NCBI GenBank assembly: GCA_013399875.1
Contig: VXAZ01003890.1
Span: 124,001-188,000 of the forward strand
DNA from: Gymnorhina tibicen
Taxonomy: Eukaryota; Chordata; Aves; Passeriformes; Artamidae
Length of the DNA stretch: 64,000 nucleotides
Direction of reading: 5' to 3'
A model generated the notes under the pieces. The model saw only the letters and a list, made by a program, of their open reading frames with translations. It was not told where the DNA came from and did not search any database. Below, one piece after another: positions 1 to 12,800 of this stretch. The stretch's first letter is position 1; each line of letters opens with the position of its first letter. The translations under genes were made by a program, and so were the position numbers.

Positions 1-569
1 AAGGTTTATTCTAACCCTTATTATTCCTTTTTACTTTTAGTTCTGTTAATAAACTTCTTTATATTTTTTAAAGTTTGGAGCCTGCTTTGCATTTCTCCTA
101 ATTCTTATCTCACAGAAGGTAAAAGATACAAACAAAACCACTACACTTACTTGGTGTTTCTGCCCGGTTTCGAACTGAACCCGCTACATATCCAGCCAAG
201 TCGAGAATATATGAAGTATGTATAAAATGGGATGTATGGGCTTTTCCAGACACTCTGGCTATCTTTATAGATGTTTTTTATCATGGGATACCACAGTTTT
301 GAACAGACAATATTTGTGCGGATTTACAGGAATCAAGTGAGAGATCTTCTAAGAAGGAGAAGAACACTTTTTCCTCAAAAGCGTTTTCTACAAAACGAAA
401 GTCTGCGAAGGTTTTGCACATAATAAATTTAAGTTACTGATACAATCCAACCAGTTAGATCACAAATTAGCTGAAAATCCATCAGCTTGCTTACTTTTGG
501 TTGGGACAAAAAAACTCCAAACCTCTGGCTTTGGCAAATCAATAAGTTACCTCCTTTGAACATTTTTGT
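1..569 (-). other. ZFAT: ZFAT 3' untranslated region, runs off the left edge
   Basis: This lies directly after the TAG stop on the minus strand. It is AT-rich and has no reading frame worth noting. The only canonical AATAAA hexamer on the gene's strand in this stretch is at 5-10 (read as tttatt on the + strand). If it is the functional signal, cleavage falls just outside the window and the 3' UTR is slightly longer than 570 nt. There is no cDNA evidence here for the true end. Confidence 0.7.
5..10 (-). promoter_or_regulatory. candidate polyadenylation signal AATAAA
   Basis: Canonical hexamer on the gene's strand, about 560 nt after the ZFAT stop codon. The downstream GU-rich element, if any, is outside the window. 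Confidence 0.4.
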
Positions 570-809
570 CTAGAGCTCCTGCACTGATTCTTCCACAGTT
601 TGCTCCTCCACAGGCTGCAGAGCCTCCTGAACGTAAACAATGAATTCCGAAGCCTCTCCACCCTGAGTGTAGACAGTCACTGTCTCGATGCCCTCCACCT
701 CATCTGAGGACACCACCAGGTGATGCTGCTCCGACAGCTCCACCGAGGCCTGCTGCAGCGTCTCCTGGATCATCAGTGTGTGGTTGGCTGCCTGCTCCTC
801 TTCCTTCAC
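570..809 (-). CDS. ZFAT: ZFAT last coding exon, C-terminus and stop
   Basis: Residues 1103-1181. Acceptor gtctcctcag|GTGAAG, phase 0. It encodes [60 protein letters not shown] and [19 protein letters not shown], then TAG at 570-572. Almost all of it matches mammalian ZFAT, although it has no finger. It is strongly acidic, alternating with beta-prone runs, consistent with an activation or interaction region (inference). Confidence 0.97.
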   Translation of the reverse strand: MKEEEQAANHTLMIQETLQQASVELSEQHHLVVSSDEVEGIETVTVYTQGGEASEFIVYVQEALQPVEEQTVEESVQEL

Positions 810-3800
810 CTGAGGAGACAGTGAAGAGCTTACAGAAACTCCACCTTCCCAATAAGTACCTGGTATTGTGATGATTAATGAAAATACAGCACACAAGTTA
901 GCAATCACACAGTCTTGAAAGAAAATGTTGGTTCTACAGAAAATGCAAGCCCTTTTGAATAATGAGTGTGTAGCTAGGCAGAATACTGAAAGCAGCAACA
1001 CAGCATCTCAGTTCTCTGCACAGGGAGCTGCAAAGTTTCAGGAACATTGGTCTTTGGAGACAGCTTTAATCTCTCAGCAGTCATTCATTCAAAACTGCTC
1101 TTATTTAAGTAAATCTGAACTCAAATAATTCCTCTAGTAGCACTGAGATGAGAATCCATCCAAAACCATGTAAAAAACCATCTACTGTACCTACGTCTTT
1201 CTTTTTTTCCCTAATCAATGACTGCTCATAGAAGTGCAAATTTCACTGTAAACCTTAAGGGGTTTTATTAGAAAAATGTGAAATATAAATATTACTGAAG
1301 TAGATTCCTAAGGCCTACTGTTTGTGAGGCAGCAATGTTTACATTATTGAAAGGAAAGTGACAGAAACAAGTGAAAATAAAAGATTTTTTACTGAACATT
1401 TTGCTTCTTGTCAAAATTTAAAAAAGCAACACAATCTGGTGTTAAATTCAAAATTCATACAGGTGCCTGTCAATTATTGAAACACAGTATATATTAGAAT
1501 TCAAAACCAAACCTTAATCCTCTACCAGACCCATATAAAATTCCTACACAAAGTACTCCAGGCAAGTATAAATAAATCAGAAAATTGTAAGTCATGTGGA
1601 AGAAATGCATTCTCTCAAGTGTTAGTGATAAAATAATCTACTTTTAAGGAGCGAATGGAACGGCAATTTTTCAGCATGCAAGACATATACAAAGGCATTC
1701 ATTAGTGGAAGGTGTCCCTGCCCATGGTAGGAAGGCTGGAGTGAGATGATCTTTAAGGTCCTTTCTAATCCAAACCATTCTAGGAATCTATGATTCCGTT
1801 TGCTGGAGCTCAGTGTGCTCTCGCAGCACTGAACTCTTAAGTGATCTTAAAAAGAAGAGGTCAGACATGGTAGATTCTACAAAGTGTGGAATCTAAATTA
1901 CAGAAGTTAGAAAGGGCTAATTTCTTTTGTTAGAAGCTGACTCAAAAGTAAACAGCAGTAACACAATAAAATTCAAGTAAATACAATGAAGATCAATAAT
2001 GTTGTTTAAGAGGGGAGTGGGAACAGAAGGGAAGAACTACAGCAAAGATTCCAAGGATCTGTCTGGTCCCTTAGAGACCAGCAAGGAGAAAAATAAGCCC
2101 TGTATGTTTGTTTTCCTGATGCTCTTTTCTCATTTAATTTTTTTTCCCTAAACAACCATTCCCTTTGTTATACAGTGACTTTGGTTCTGACTTTTCTATT
2201 TCGTGTTTAAAATATCTGTCAGAAGATTTCAGAGATGCACAAGCCCCTTAGGACTTCACAGCACTTTCAACTTTCACTCAATTAATAAGGCTATAGAAAG
2301 CTTTTTCTTGAACAATATCAAGTATGTCCAGGTGTTAAATTATTCAGAGGGCCGAAGTCAGTATGGCTGTCATATACTGATGAAATATCTGTGGATTTTA
2401 TCTGGTGAAAGATTTAACATCTAAAGGGAATCTGGCCATTGACTTTAATGCAACAGCACATTCATACCTACTGATGCTCACTCTGGCTTTGTTTCACAGG
2501 ATTCAGGTTATATGGATAAAAATACAGGAATGGAATGAAGTCCTTTTCACGTTCTGTTTCTTTTACCAAACATACCTGAATGTTTTATCTGAAATATAGT
2601 TTAAACAGCTCCTGCTGAAGTTCAAGCTCAACACCCTACACAAGTAGGTGATCTGGCTGTTTTTCTTGACACAGTAAAATTTGCAACCACTCTCAGAAAG
2701 AACAATTTAATGTTGTCTCAAAATACAAGTATCATAGAATCAAAGAGTTATAGACTCATAGAATGGTTTGGATTGACAGGGAACTTGGAGATGACCTAGT
2801 TCTAACCCCTCTGCCATGGGCAGGGATGTCTTCCACTAGACCCATCCAGCCTGACCTCAAACACTCCCCCAGGGCTGGGGCATCCACAACTTCTCTGGGC
2901 AATCTGTTCCCACATCTCACTACTCCCTGAGTAAAGAATTTCTTCCTAACATCTAATCTAAGTCTCACCTCTTTGAGTTTATAAATGATCCCCCTCATCC
3001 TTTCCCTATCTGACCATGTCACAAGTCACTCTCTTTTTCTAAGCCCCTTTCACCAACATAGCCCTCACTAATGAAAGCTTGAGCCTCTCTTCGAAAAGCA
3101 AGGAGCTAAATAACGAAAAAAAAATAGCACTGTAAACTTGTTTCTCTTGCTGTTCCTAATGCACCCTTTTAAATTTTTTAATTATTAAAGAAACCCTAAA
3201 TCCTACTGAAAGCAACAGAGCTTTAGTGAATTCATACACCAAACTCCCTTTTCATAACTGTCCTCTCCTCTTTCCTGAGGGTACCGGCTCCACTGTCAGC
3301 TCCTGTGTGGAAGCCAAGGACATACACAAGATCTACTGATGAATATTGCAACAGGCCATGAAAAGTCTAATCACCATTGAATTCAGATAGGAAGCTGCAG
3401 TTAAAAATGTTAGATAATTAGAATCTCACAGCTTGTTATGAATCAGCTCACAATTACAGCCCTTGATGCTAGAGATGCTCAAACAAATACAGAAATAGGG
3501 GTGTCTAAAACGTGGCCCTATAATTATGCAATATACACTAATCCCTCTTGTTTTAGTGCGCTGCACATAACCCTCTGACAACATGCCTTAGGCCAGAAAA
3601 ATTACACTACATTTGCTAAGAGCTGCAAGAATGCACAACACAGTATGAGATGGATCTCATGTTGTCACTCTAGATCAAAACCCATAAATAATTTTAAATA
3701 TAGTTTTGTGAATGTACATAAATAATGAAGAGAGGAAAATAAATAAAGCACAGTTGACACGAAAATGGAATGAAAGCAGAATCTCATTCAATTCAATAGC

Positions 3801-6800
3801 AGCAATCTAATACTTATTCAGTTTTATATGCTTTTGAAATGAAAATGGCCAATAAAGAAAGTTAATTTAACCTCCCTACCTGACTTTATCAGTGTGGGTT
3901 TATTACCCTTGTCATGCGGGTAAAGAAAACGAATGCCTTTATTTCTGGTGTTTCTAGCTTCCAGTATCTTTTTTGGACAGCTATCTGTAATCCTTTTAGT
4001 TTGACAAATCACCACGTTATTTGGGATATTTACATTTCAAATCAGTTCAATGTTTACATGCTTCTGCTTGGTTCCTATTAGATTGTTCCACAGGGAATAA
4101 TCTCAAAACGTTAATTTACATCCCTCAAATTGATGAAACAGTGGGACAGCTGCCATCTGAATGAACGAAGTCACTACACTCAATTCTCTTTATTGGCTTC
4201 TGAAACCTTTTTAAGAGTAGCATCCAAGACCTCTTTTCTGTTTGAGAGTCAGCTGAAAAGCATCTGTCTGCTTATCCTTCGTTAGAGAATGACAGCAAGG
4301 AGCTGAAGCCACACACAGCTGGCGCATTAAATCAAGTCAGTACTTGCATAAATATTCTTTATTAACTAAATCTGTCTCTCGCAAAAGCCAATGGGACTTT
4401 CACCACCATGTTTTCATAAGAAGCTCAACATCTCTAAATTCCAAATGTTCTTAATTTACATATCCGAGAACCATCCAAATACACGGAAGCATTCATTACA
4501 AATGAGTCTTTCTTAGAGCAATCTCTTCCTCTCAAAACAAGAAAGTCTTTTTAAATTTGAAATAAATGAATTCAAGCCATTAAGGAAAATATAATTCTTC
4601 CCTTTCCTGAAAAAGAGTGAAAAAAAATATTGGCAGTAAGATGCTAAAGCCTTTTCCTTACTCTAGAGCTCATCCTGTGCAATACTGTAGTATCTTCAAT
4701 TTTATTTGAAGTCAGCAGCAATTGCAGGTCCATTGTACTTAAAACAGTTTTGCTGGGCTTGTCCCCAAATCCTCAGTGGAATCTCTCCCTTGATTTCAGA
4801 TTGAATGCTGCCTTTCAGTTTACCATGAAGCAGAAAAGTTAATCAGAGAGATCTTTCAGATTTTCAAAACCTTACACTTGGCTGCAGATGCTCCTATTTA
4901 TATCATAAAACATCAGTAAGAAAATATACAAAATATCTGCAGAAAGGATTAAAATGAAAGCATTTTAGATCACAGAGAGCACCTGGATATGTGATGTGTC
5001 AGCTTACATTGGTGCCTACAAGTTTTGTTCAGTATCATTTGAATAATTTCAACTCTTTCTCAGTTCTGGTTTACATACAGTTATATTGTGTGAAAAAGAC
5101 ATACAGAAAATACTGTAATTTGATCATTTGAATCTCTATAATGAGCTACAAAACAAAGACAATCTGGTGCACAATGGTTTGGGAATAATAAGAGGCTTGA
5201 ATATGAAAGACTTGCTTTGCATAAAATAAAAACAGCAAGACAAACAAACAAGCAAATCTTCACGCTGGTGATGCAGATTTAAAAAAACTTTTAGCAATTG
5301 GCTGGTTGATTATATCCTAACAGAGGGACTGTGACTGGACATGGCACTCATCTGGCAAAATGCTGGATCACCCCACTTCCTTTTGAGGCAGAAGGGCAAC
5401 ACACCCATTGTTGTAGGAGCTCTAACAGGACAGTGATCTTGACATGAGATTTTATCTGTACATTACAGAGATAAGTATACTGGCAAATTTTCTAGATTAA
5501 CACCAGCACCCACCATCACATCAGGACCAATCCAAGCCAGACTGAAATACAAGGTGTGTTGCTGAAGTACAATGTTCAGTAGCCTCTGATGTGACAGCCA
5601 TGCTAATATTAGGTATTTATTTTTGAAGCTGTGCTACACAATAAAATTCTTTTCTGTGATCTGCTTTGAGCTGATGTATAATCTTTGCTCTGCCTTCCTA
5701 CTGCTGTCACTTTGAAGAAAGTGACTTACCATGGTAGGATTTTACTGGAGCCTGAAGAGATCACAGAATAAAAGGATGAAAGGAACTAAAATAAAGGGTG
5801 AAACACATGGAAATCCAGTGTTTTCTGGTTATCTTCTGATAAAAGATCTGTTTAGTTATTGTAATTGTTGATATACTTATTCTCCAGAACACATTATGTC
5901 TAGGTTAAAAATAGGTTACTATGTTTTTCAGGAATAGATTTAACCCTTCACTTCAGCCTACAGAAGTAGTAAGAACATCCATCCTGTCTCATCTTTCTGA
6001 GTGGAAGGAAAAGAGAGAGAATTCAGCAGCCAGCTACTGCTCTTTATTGTTAATACTAATGAAGTGCTATGGATCAGGACCTGGACTGTATCAGCTATGC
6101 TACATGAAAAGATGTGTCCCAAAGGCCTTATAATTTCAGTATCATTTCAGTGTAAAACAAGAGACAGTAAGCAGACACAGAAAAAGGGTGGTGAGAGAGT
6201 AAAACCTAAGTGAGACAGTGGTAGCTCTGTGTGACAGGCATTAGTATCAATATACAACAGTCTATCCACAGATAATTACTGTCATCATATTTTTGACAAG
6301 TAACTGAGAGAAGACAATGAGGTACAAATTGCTCCTCATTAAAAATCCACATAACTAAGCACAATATGGAAGAAGGCATCGGGAAACTTGTTTGAAAAAA
6401 GTAATGAGCATTTAAATCTTTGCAGACTGAGCAAAGGTAGGAGCCAAAATCTTTACAGCTAATGAGAAATGGGACTCTAAGTAGGAAAGGAGTAAAAAAA
6501 AAACACCCTAGGAAAGTAAAACAAGATTTTGTTAGATGTGGCAAAAAAGGAACACCAAGTAAACAGGATAAGAAAGGGTGATGCCAAGAAGAGGAGAGAA
6601 GTCATCTTGGAGTTTTTCCTGAAAGAATACAAGAGACAAAACAAACTGTGAATGTCAGAAAAAAGCTTACCAGAGTTAAGTGCAGCATAAAATAATAATG
6701 GCTTGGACAACCACTGTAGCTACAAGGTTGAAATGAGAAACCATATAGGAGTCATCACTCAGAACAAATTGGCACCATTTAGGTATTCACCTGCAGGCAA

Positions 6801-9800
6801 GGCCCAAGAATGTTCCTGAGGAGGACATCAGCTCTCTGGCTTGAACAATAGGAAAGGCATCCCATAGGGTTGAAAAATAAAGTGGACTACTGATGAACAG
6901 TGGTGCAGAAAGGCTGATATAATCACCTTAGTGATTAATAATAATGACTAGTGATTAACACAAACTTCTCAGCCATCTTCAGAGTGAGCTCAAAGGGATG
7001 GCTCTAGAGCACAAAAACCTAATACAGTATCACAGGCTTAAAAATAGCAAATTACCAGCAACTTTGCTCATCACTACCTAAATGAAAAGACAAAAAACCC
7101 AACAAACTTAAAAGCAGATAACATGCAGCCAAATTCAACTGGTTACTATAGTGCATACCAATGTAAACCTTTGGTTTGGAATCCAAAATTCTACTGCTCT
7201 GGTTCAGTAATTTGATGCAAAAAGAAAAACTCATATTTGGACGAAGACCCATACATCAAAGAGATCTGATACAAATGATAAACTGCTTTTATGAAGAATA
7301 AATGAATTAAACAAGAAAGTATCTCGATACCATCACACATTCCTGCTAACAAACACTGGAAATGGAAGAGCAACAACTCAAAGGTAAACAGACCAAGAAG
7401 GGGAAACACTTCTGATATTCTGGTCAGTGCAGTGAGGAATTCAGGAATGAAGCTTTCAAGGATGTTCTTCATATATTGTGAAACCAAGAATATGCACTTT
7501 GAATATTGTTTCCCTGGAGAGTAACTTACAGCACTACACACTGAAAGAGTCTCCTCTGCAAAAAATAAGGTATCAGGGGTGCTCATTTCCACAGGTAATG
7601 TTTCCTAACAAGAAACTTAGTTTAACTTGAGACAAACTGTTTATGGAACAATTAATATCCTTATTTGATGTACATTCTATCTCAAAGAAACAACTATATA
7701 TTAAGGCACTTTCTAGATAAACACTACCTCTGTTCTAGTTAACACAGATTTTGTGTGAGAAACAAGTCTTTGAACACAGGCCTGCAGAGACTGTAAACTG
7801 AGGGTGTCTGTGATACTGGCCTGACTGCTCGTCCTCCAATCCTGCCTTATGTTTGGCATGTGAGCCAGGAAAATAGTCCACCCCTATAAATAATGGATTG
7901 AACAGCCTCTTCTAGCAAAATAAACAAAAAAACCAAATGAATCAATCTCCACCCTACAGCACAAGAGCAAAAGTACATCTGAAACAGGACACAGAGAGTT
8001 GAATGTGCAGAAAGGAAAGTGTCTTGTTTTACCCTTCCAGTCCCTCCACCTTCCTAAGTGCTGTTCCCACGAAACTCCTTTCTCCCCAATCTCCTGCCTG
8101 TATTTACTATCCAGTATGAAGAGTATTTCCTGGCTTTTCTAAGCATTTATTAGCCTCTTTCCTACTTACTCTTCAAACTTAGCACTCTTTCCTCTCTCCT
8201 TTTCCCCACCTTGTTACTTTTTTGGTATTTAGGCAGAGCAGAACAACTCAAATGTCAGGCTATGAAGAAATATCTTCATTAGCTCCTTTACAAAGAGATC
8301 CAGACTGGATCCCTAGAACTGAACAAGGACAGACTTCTCCTGTCATGCTGTGATCAAAGCTGTAATGGGGATTTTTGCCAGTCTCAGATCATATTGGTAA
8401 AACTTCACATTATTAACTTTTTTTCCTCAGGTATTTGGTGTATATTATATTCCTTAGCAGCTGCCTATTTTCAGAGCTCATACAACTGGATTTATCCCAA
8501 ATCAGAAAAAATTTAACTTTGATAACAGATTAGTATACTGACTCACAGGCAAGATTAAGATAAAATCATTTCAGGCTCTAGACACAACCTTGGAAAGGTC
8601 CCATACATGTGCCACTAACAGAGCCAACAATGATTCCTATTTACCAAGCATAATACAAGCTAAGCAGGGTTAACTTTGCATTTTTGGGGTTTAAAATCAT
8701 AAGTTGAATCCCCTTTCTGGCTTGAATTGGTTACTGCTATGTTGTCAAAGTTTTTTTCATTATATAATCATTCATATAAACAAGAAATGTAAGTTTCCTA
8801 AGTCAGAACTGAAATTTTGTTCTCAACATGCAATTCAGGAGCTGTGAGCTGTGAAGAGACAATCTGATCTTGATTTCACCTCCATTATTATGTGTACTTA
8901 TAATTTAGGATACTTGCAGTAAGACTACAAGCAGAACAATAATTTAATAGAAGAACCCCTCAAACATGGTATCCTTTACGTCCTGTGACTTAGGAGAAAA
9001 CAATTTTTAAATTTTATCAGTTATGCCTAATTAATACACCAGGTATCTTCCAAGATGCTGAAGAGGACTCAGGGATAAAGACAGAGTTTGTTTCTGGAGG
9101 CAAAATTCTTGCATTAACCTGAAGCTCTACAAGCACAGCACACCAAAGGTATGTGAGCACACAGGTTAGGGAAGTGCTAAGGCATGAGGATGGCAGCATT
9201 ACTGACAGATACAGCTGGATTCATATGTGATTTTATGGATTAAGTGTAAACGGCACTTCTATGAGTGAAAAGTAAGGACGAGCACAGCAGTGAGAGAAAG
9301 CAATTTCCAGGGACGAAAGAGGAGACAAAAAAAGGAACATTATAGTGTAACATTTACAGCAAAAAAAAAATCCTTTAAAAACATACTAGTAATCTAGAAT
9401 TTAGAAGAAATTTCTTGGTGCAAATAGAGAAATATGAAGGCAGCTTGCAAGGGCTAGCTAAAAATGAGATATGAAAGCAAGAACTGATATAAAAAATGGA
9501 TAATGCATGTCCTTAGAGAAAAAGAAAAAAAACAAACAGCATAAAAATCAGGACAACTAGAATAAATGTTGTTAAGGGAAAAAAAAAAGGACCCAAGCTG
9601 CTAAGCAAGGACTCAGTGAGGCCATTAAAGAACAGGAGTGGAAATTCAGTGACAGATGATGTCGATATATTGCTGACACCCTGAATGAATTCTTTGTCTC
9701 ACAATTCACAAGAGAAGCTGAAGGTCACAGAAGAAAGTGTGGAATACATTTTCCAGTAGGAAAGTGAAATATGAACATGTCTAAAGGTCACTTCAAGGTT

Positions 9801-12800
9801 AACAATTAGGAACCTCTGATAATTAAAACTCGACCAAGTCATAGGTACGAATGAGGGATAGATATCCCACCAAAAGCAACAAGGTATTGAAGAAAAAAAC
9901 CGACAGTTTCTAATAGGGGAGGATTAAAGTCAAGTTAATAACATTTAAAGACTTCTTTCCTCAGATTAAAAATGGGTGTGCCTGTAACTCTGGAGCAATT
10001 TTCTGGTGGGAAGACAAGAGCTGCAAAGTAACTACAGCTGTATAACAGACCGGACTATGGTAAAACATTGATTTCTATAGAAAATTAAAAGAAAAAAAAA
10101 AAAAGAGAGAGAAAAATGAAAAGAAAAATCGTAGAAAGGCAAAAAGACTCTAAAGGGAGGGGGAAAGGGGGCATAAAAAGAAAAGCAGCAAAGAGATTCC
10201 GTGCTCTGAGAATTCAGTATTTCAATTGGTATAGGAGTGGGGGCTTGTAAGAGTTTGATATCAGACCAGTGAGAGTCACTGATGTATACAAGCAAAAAGA
10301 AGTAACTAAGGCTTAGCAGTCTGCAACTCAAAAGGCTAGAAATATGAATTTAAAAGTGAAGAAGAAAACTAATTTGGAATATAAATATTTACTTAGAAAA
10401 AGCTACCAGTAAATTCAGAGGGTCCAACAAGGAAGTTAATAGATTTTATGGTGACTCAGACATTGATCAGAGTTAACTCCTGTATATTTAAAGTTTAACA
10501 TTCAGATATCAAAACATGCTCTTGGCAGCTCTACTTCAGCAGCCACTTTCTCCTATACCTTTAGTTCAATAGCCTCAAAAGATGAATTTCTTTAGGGAAG
10601 AACTGATTTCAGTAATACTGACAAACACCAACTGCTAATACTGCATTCAACCCCCAAAGAGGTCATCTCTGTAGCACAGCATGCATGTTGGTAGTGGCTA
10701 TGCTACAAAAGTTGCTTTGAAACTTGCACATAATTGAACCACACTGTCTCTTCTCTTTAATTACTGAATTTAGTTTTCCAATTTGGGTATGTTATTCTAC
10801 AAAAAACCCCATAACTGTTACATAGTTTCTAGTCAAAATACCTGTTAAGTATAAGGAACATCTGAAAATGCTCTGTCTTCAAATTCTGCCTTGTCATTGT
10901 GACATTTGGGCAGCAGGCTTAGGAATGATCCAAGTACTTCACAGACCATGAACTTCACACTTCTATGGAACTCTCATGAATTCAATGTTCAAAACACTAC
11001 AAAAAATGCTGAACTCAGAAGTTAGTTTTAGCACTCAGAATAATCAGAATTTTGGTTCATTTAAATAAAAGGAGTTACTTAAATTCTTTGGGAAGTTAAA
11101 ACTTCTCATGTACTTTCCTTGCCTCACCTGTCAACCACACTGAGTGCAGAGACCCCAGTGAATCTGGGGTGGGGAAAGGGATAAGCAAAGAGCTGTGATG
11201 AAACAGAAGGAACAAGCAGAGTTTAGAGAACACAGCGAGGAGAATGAAAAATGGCAGCAACAAAGTTAGCAGACACCTGTGCGGAGGAAATACTCAACAA
11301 AAGTCTTGATGTTTGAAGGCAACAGGCACCCCAAATTGAAAATTATTTCCTTTTGTTTGCTGCACCAAGGACCACCTGAATATTTTAGATGACAATGGCA
11401 CTAAGTGTCTGCACAAAATACCAAAATACATTATTTTCGAGAGCCTGAAAACACTATTTTATAGAACCTGAGCTTTTTTTAGAAAAAAGCTGTATTTTCA
11501 CATACATACCCACATAAATATGTGTATTTATTCATTCATATTTTATAGACATACAAAAATACATGCATTTTTAGATGTATAAAGATATATGTGTATATAT
11601 GTATAAACATGTACACGCGTGAGCATGTAAATACACATACACACAATGCCCAGTGAAAAATTAGTTTAGGAAAAAAATCTGTATGTGTCTTGAACGATCA
11701 TTTAAATTTTGTCCCTTGCAAAGCAACCCCATTTCACAATAAAGATATGAGAATTAAATATAGCTGGTTTAGAGAAGGAAAGAGCTCTTACCTGCTTCAC
11801 CACTGTCACCGTGCCAGGTGCCATGGTAACGACAGAAGCCACTGCAGTGGCATCGTGGGATTCCGAACCCAACTCAATGATCTGCTGCAGGATGTTTACA
11901 GCTGTTGGATCCAGTCTTTCACCTTATCAGAAAGGCAGAAGCCATGAGATCATCACAGTAGAACAGTTCTGAAGCTATGTGAATCTAAGTAGCACAGCCC
12001 TGACTCGCAGCACTGTTGGTACATTTCAAAAAGCTCAATAATGTGACACTTTAATAACAGATCTATGGCAGGGAAGCATTCACAACACAAATTTGCCCAG
12101 GGAATGCATGAATCAGCAAGTGAAGCCCCACCAATCACTTCTATGCCTATCTGAAAGAGAACTAAAAGAATATATTGAATGAAGAAACAACAGCCACAAC
12201 TCACAGCAGTAACTGCAAGTTAGGAAGCTGCAAGGCTTTACAAATCCAAATGTGTATTTACCAGACATTCACCTTAAACAGAACCTACCTGTATACCTAT
12301 AACCATAACAGCCACTTGGTATTTTAGAAACCTGTATTTACCATCTGTCTGGTCCTTTGCAATACCCCTCAACCTAAAAGAAGCAGTTTTATTACTAACA
12401 TGCTGAAGGGAAAAGTTAATTACTTGGGAAAGCTCGTACTTATCATTTTATAAACACTGGATCAGAACATGTCTGTCCTTCAAAAAAAATCCTCTGATGT
12501 GTGTAGCCCTGCCAAACGAAAGGGAGGTTTACAAAAAACCAAAAAAACCCCATTTATAGTTGTACTCTGACTTCTCACAAAGTGTGAAAGACTTGAATGC
12601 AGTAAAATGTTTTTTGTTATGCAGGAATACAAATTCCCACCAATGGCCCACCATTCCCACATGCCCATTGTCAGCACGAGGGAGATGTCAGAGAAAGAAA
12701 CTGCCAGGGTCATGTAAAGCTGCCTTATGTTTGCTTTAATCACTGATAGAGGCAGAAAAGAGACAGCAAAAAGAATAAATCTAATTTCTTAACTTAAATT

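Larger units (their letters stand above)
810..11791 (-). other. ZFAT intron (11.0 kb) before the last exon
   Basis: AT-rich intron. It holds two CR1 pieces (1705-1797 and 2731-3095), a probable old LINE fossil (about 9620-10070), a purine run (10087-10189) and an alternating TA/TG-rich patch (11500-11646). I recognise nothing in the rest; short open frames in it have no similarity I can name. Confidence 0.9.

Noticed and set aside
7191..7592. 133-codon open frame on the minus strand in the first intron from the left
   Set aside because: Low-complexity Phe/Leu/Ser-rich translation, no domain, AT-rich context; random open frame.
11471..11491. Short perfect hairpin, agctttttt-tag-aaaaaagct
   Set aside because: Looks like a bacterial terminator stem but lies in an AT-rich vertebrate intron; such short A/T palindromes are expected by chance.
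11881..11905. Minus-strand TGTAAACATCCTGCAGC, which begins like the miR-30 mature sequence
   Set aside because: It lies inside a coding exon (codons for AVNILQQ) and no complementary arm follows to form a hairpin. The known miR-30b/d genes are neighbours of ZFAT in vertebrates but outside the gene, so this is taken as chance.
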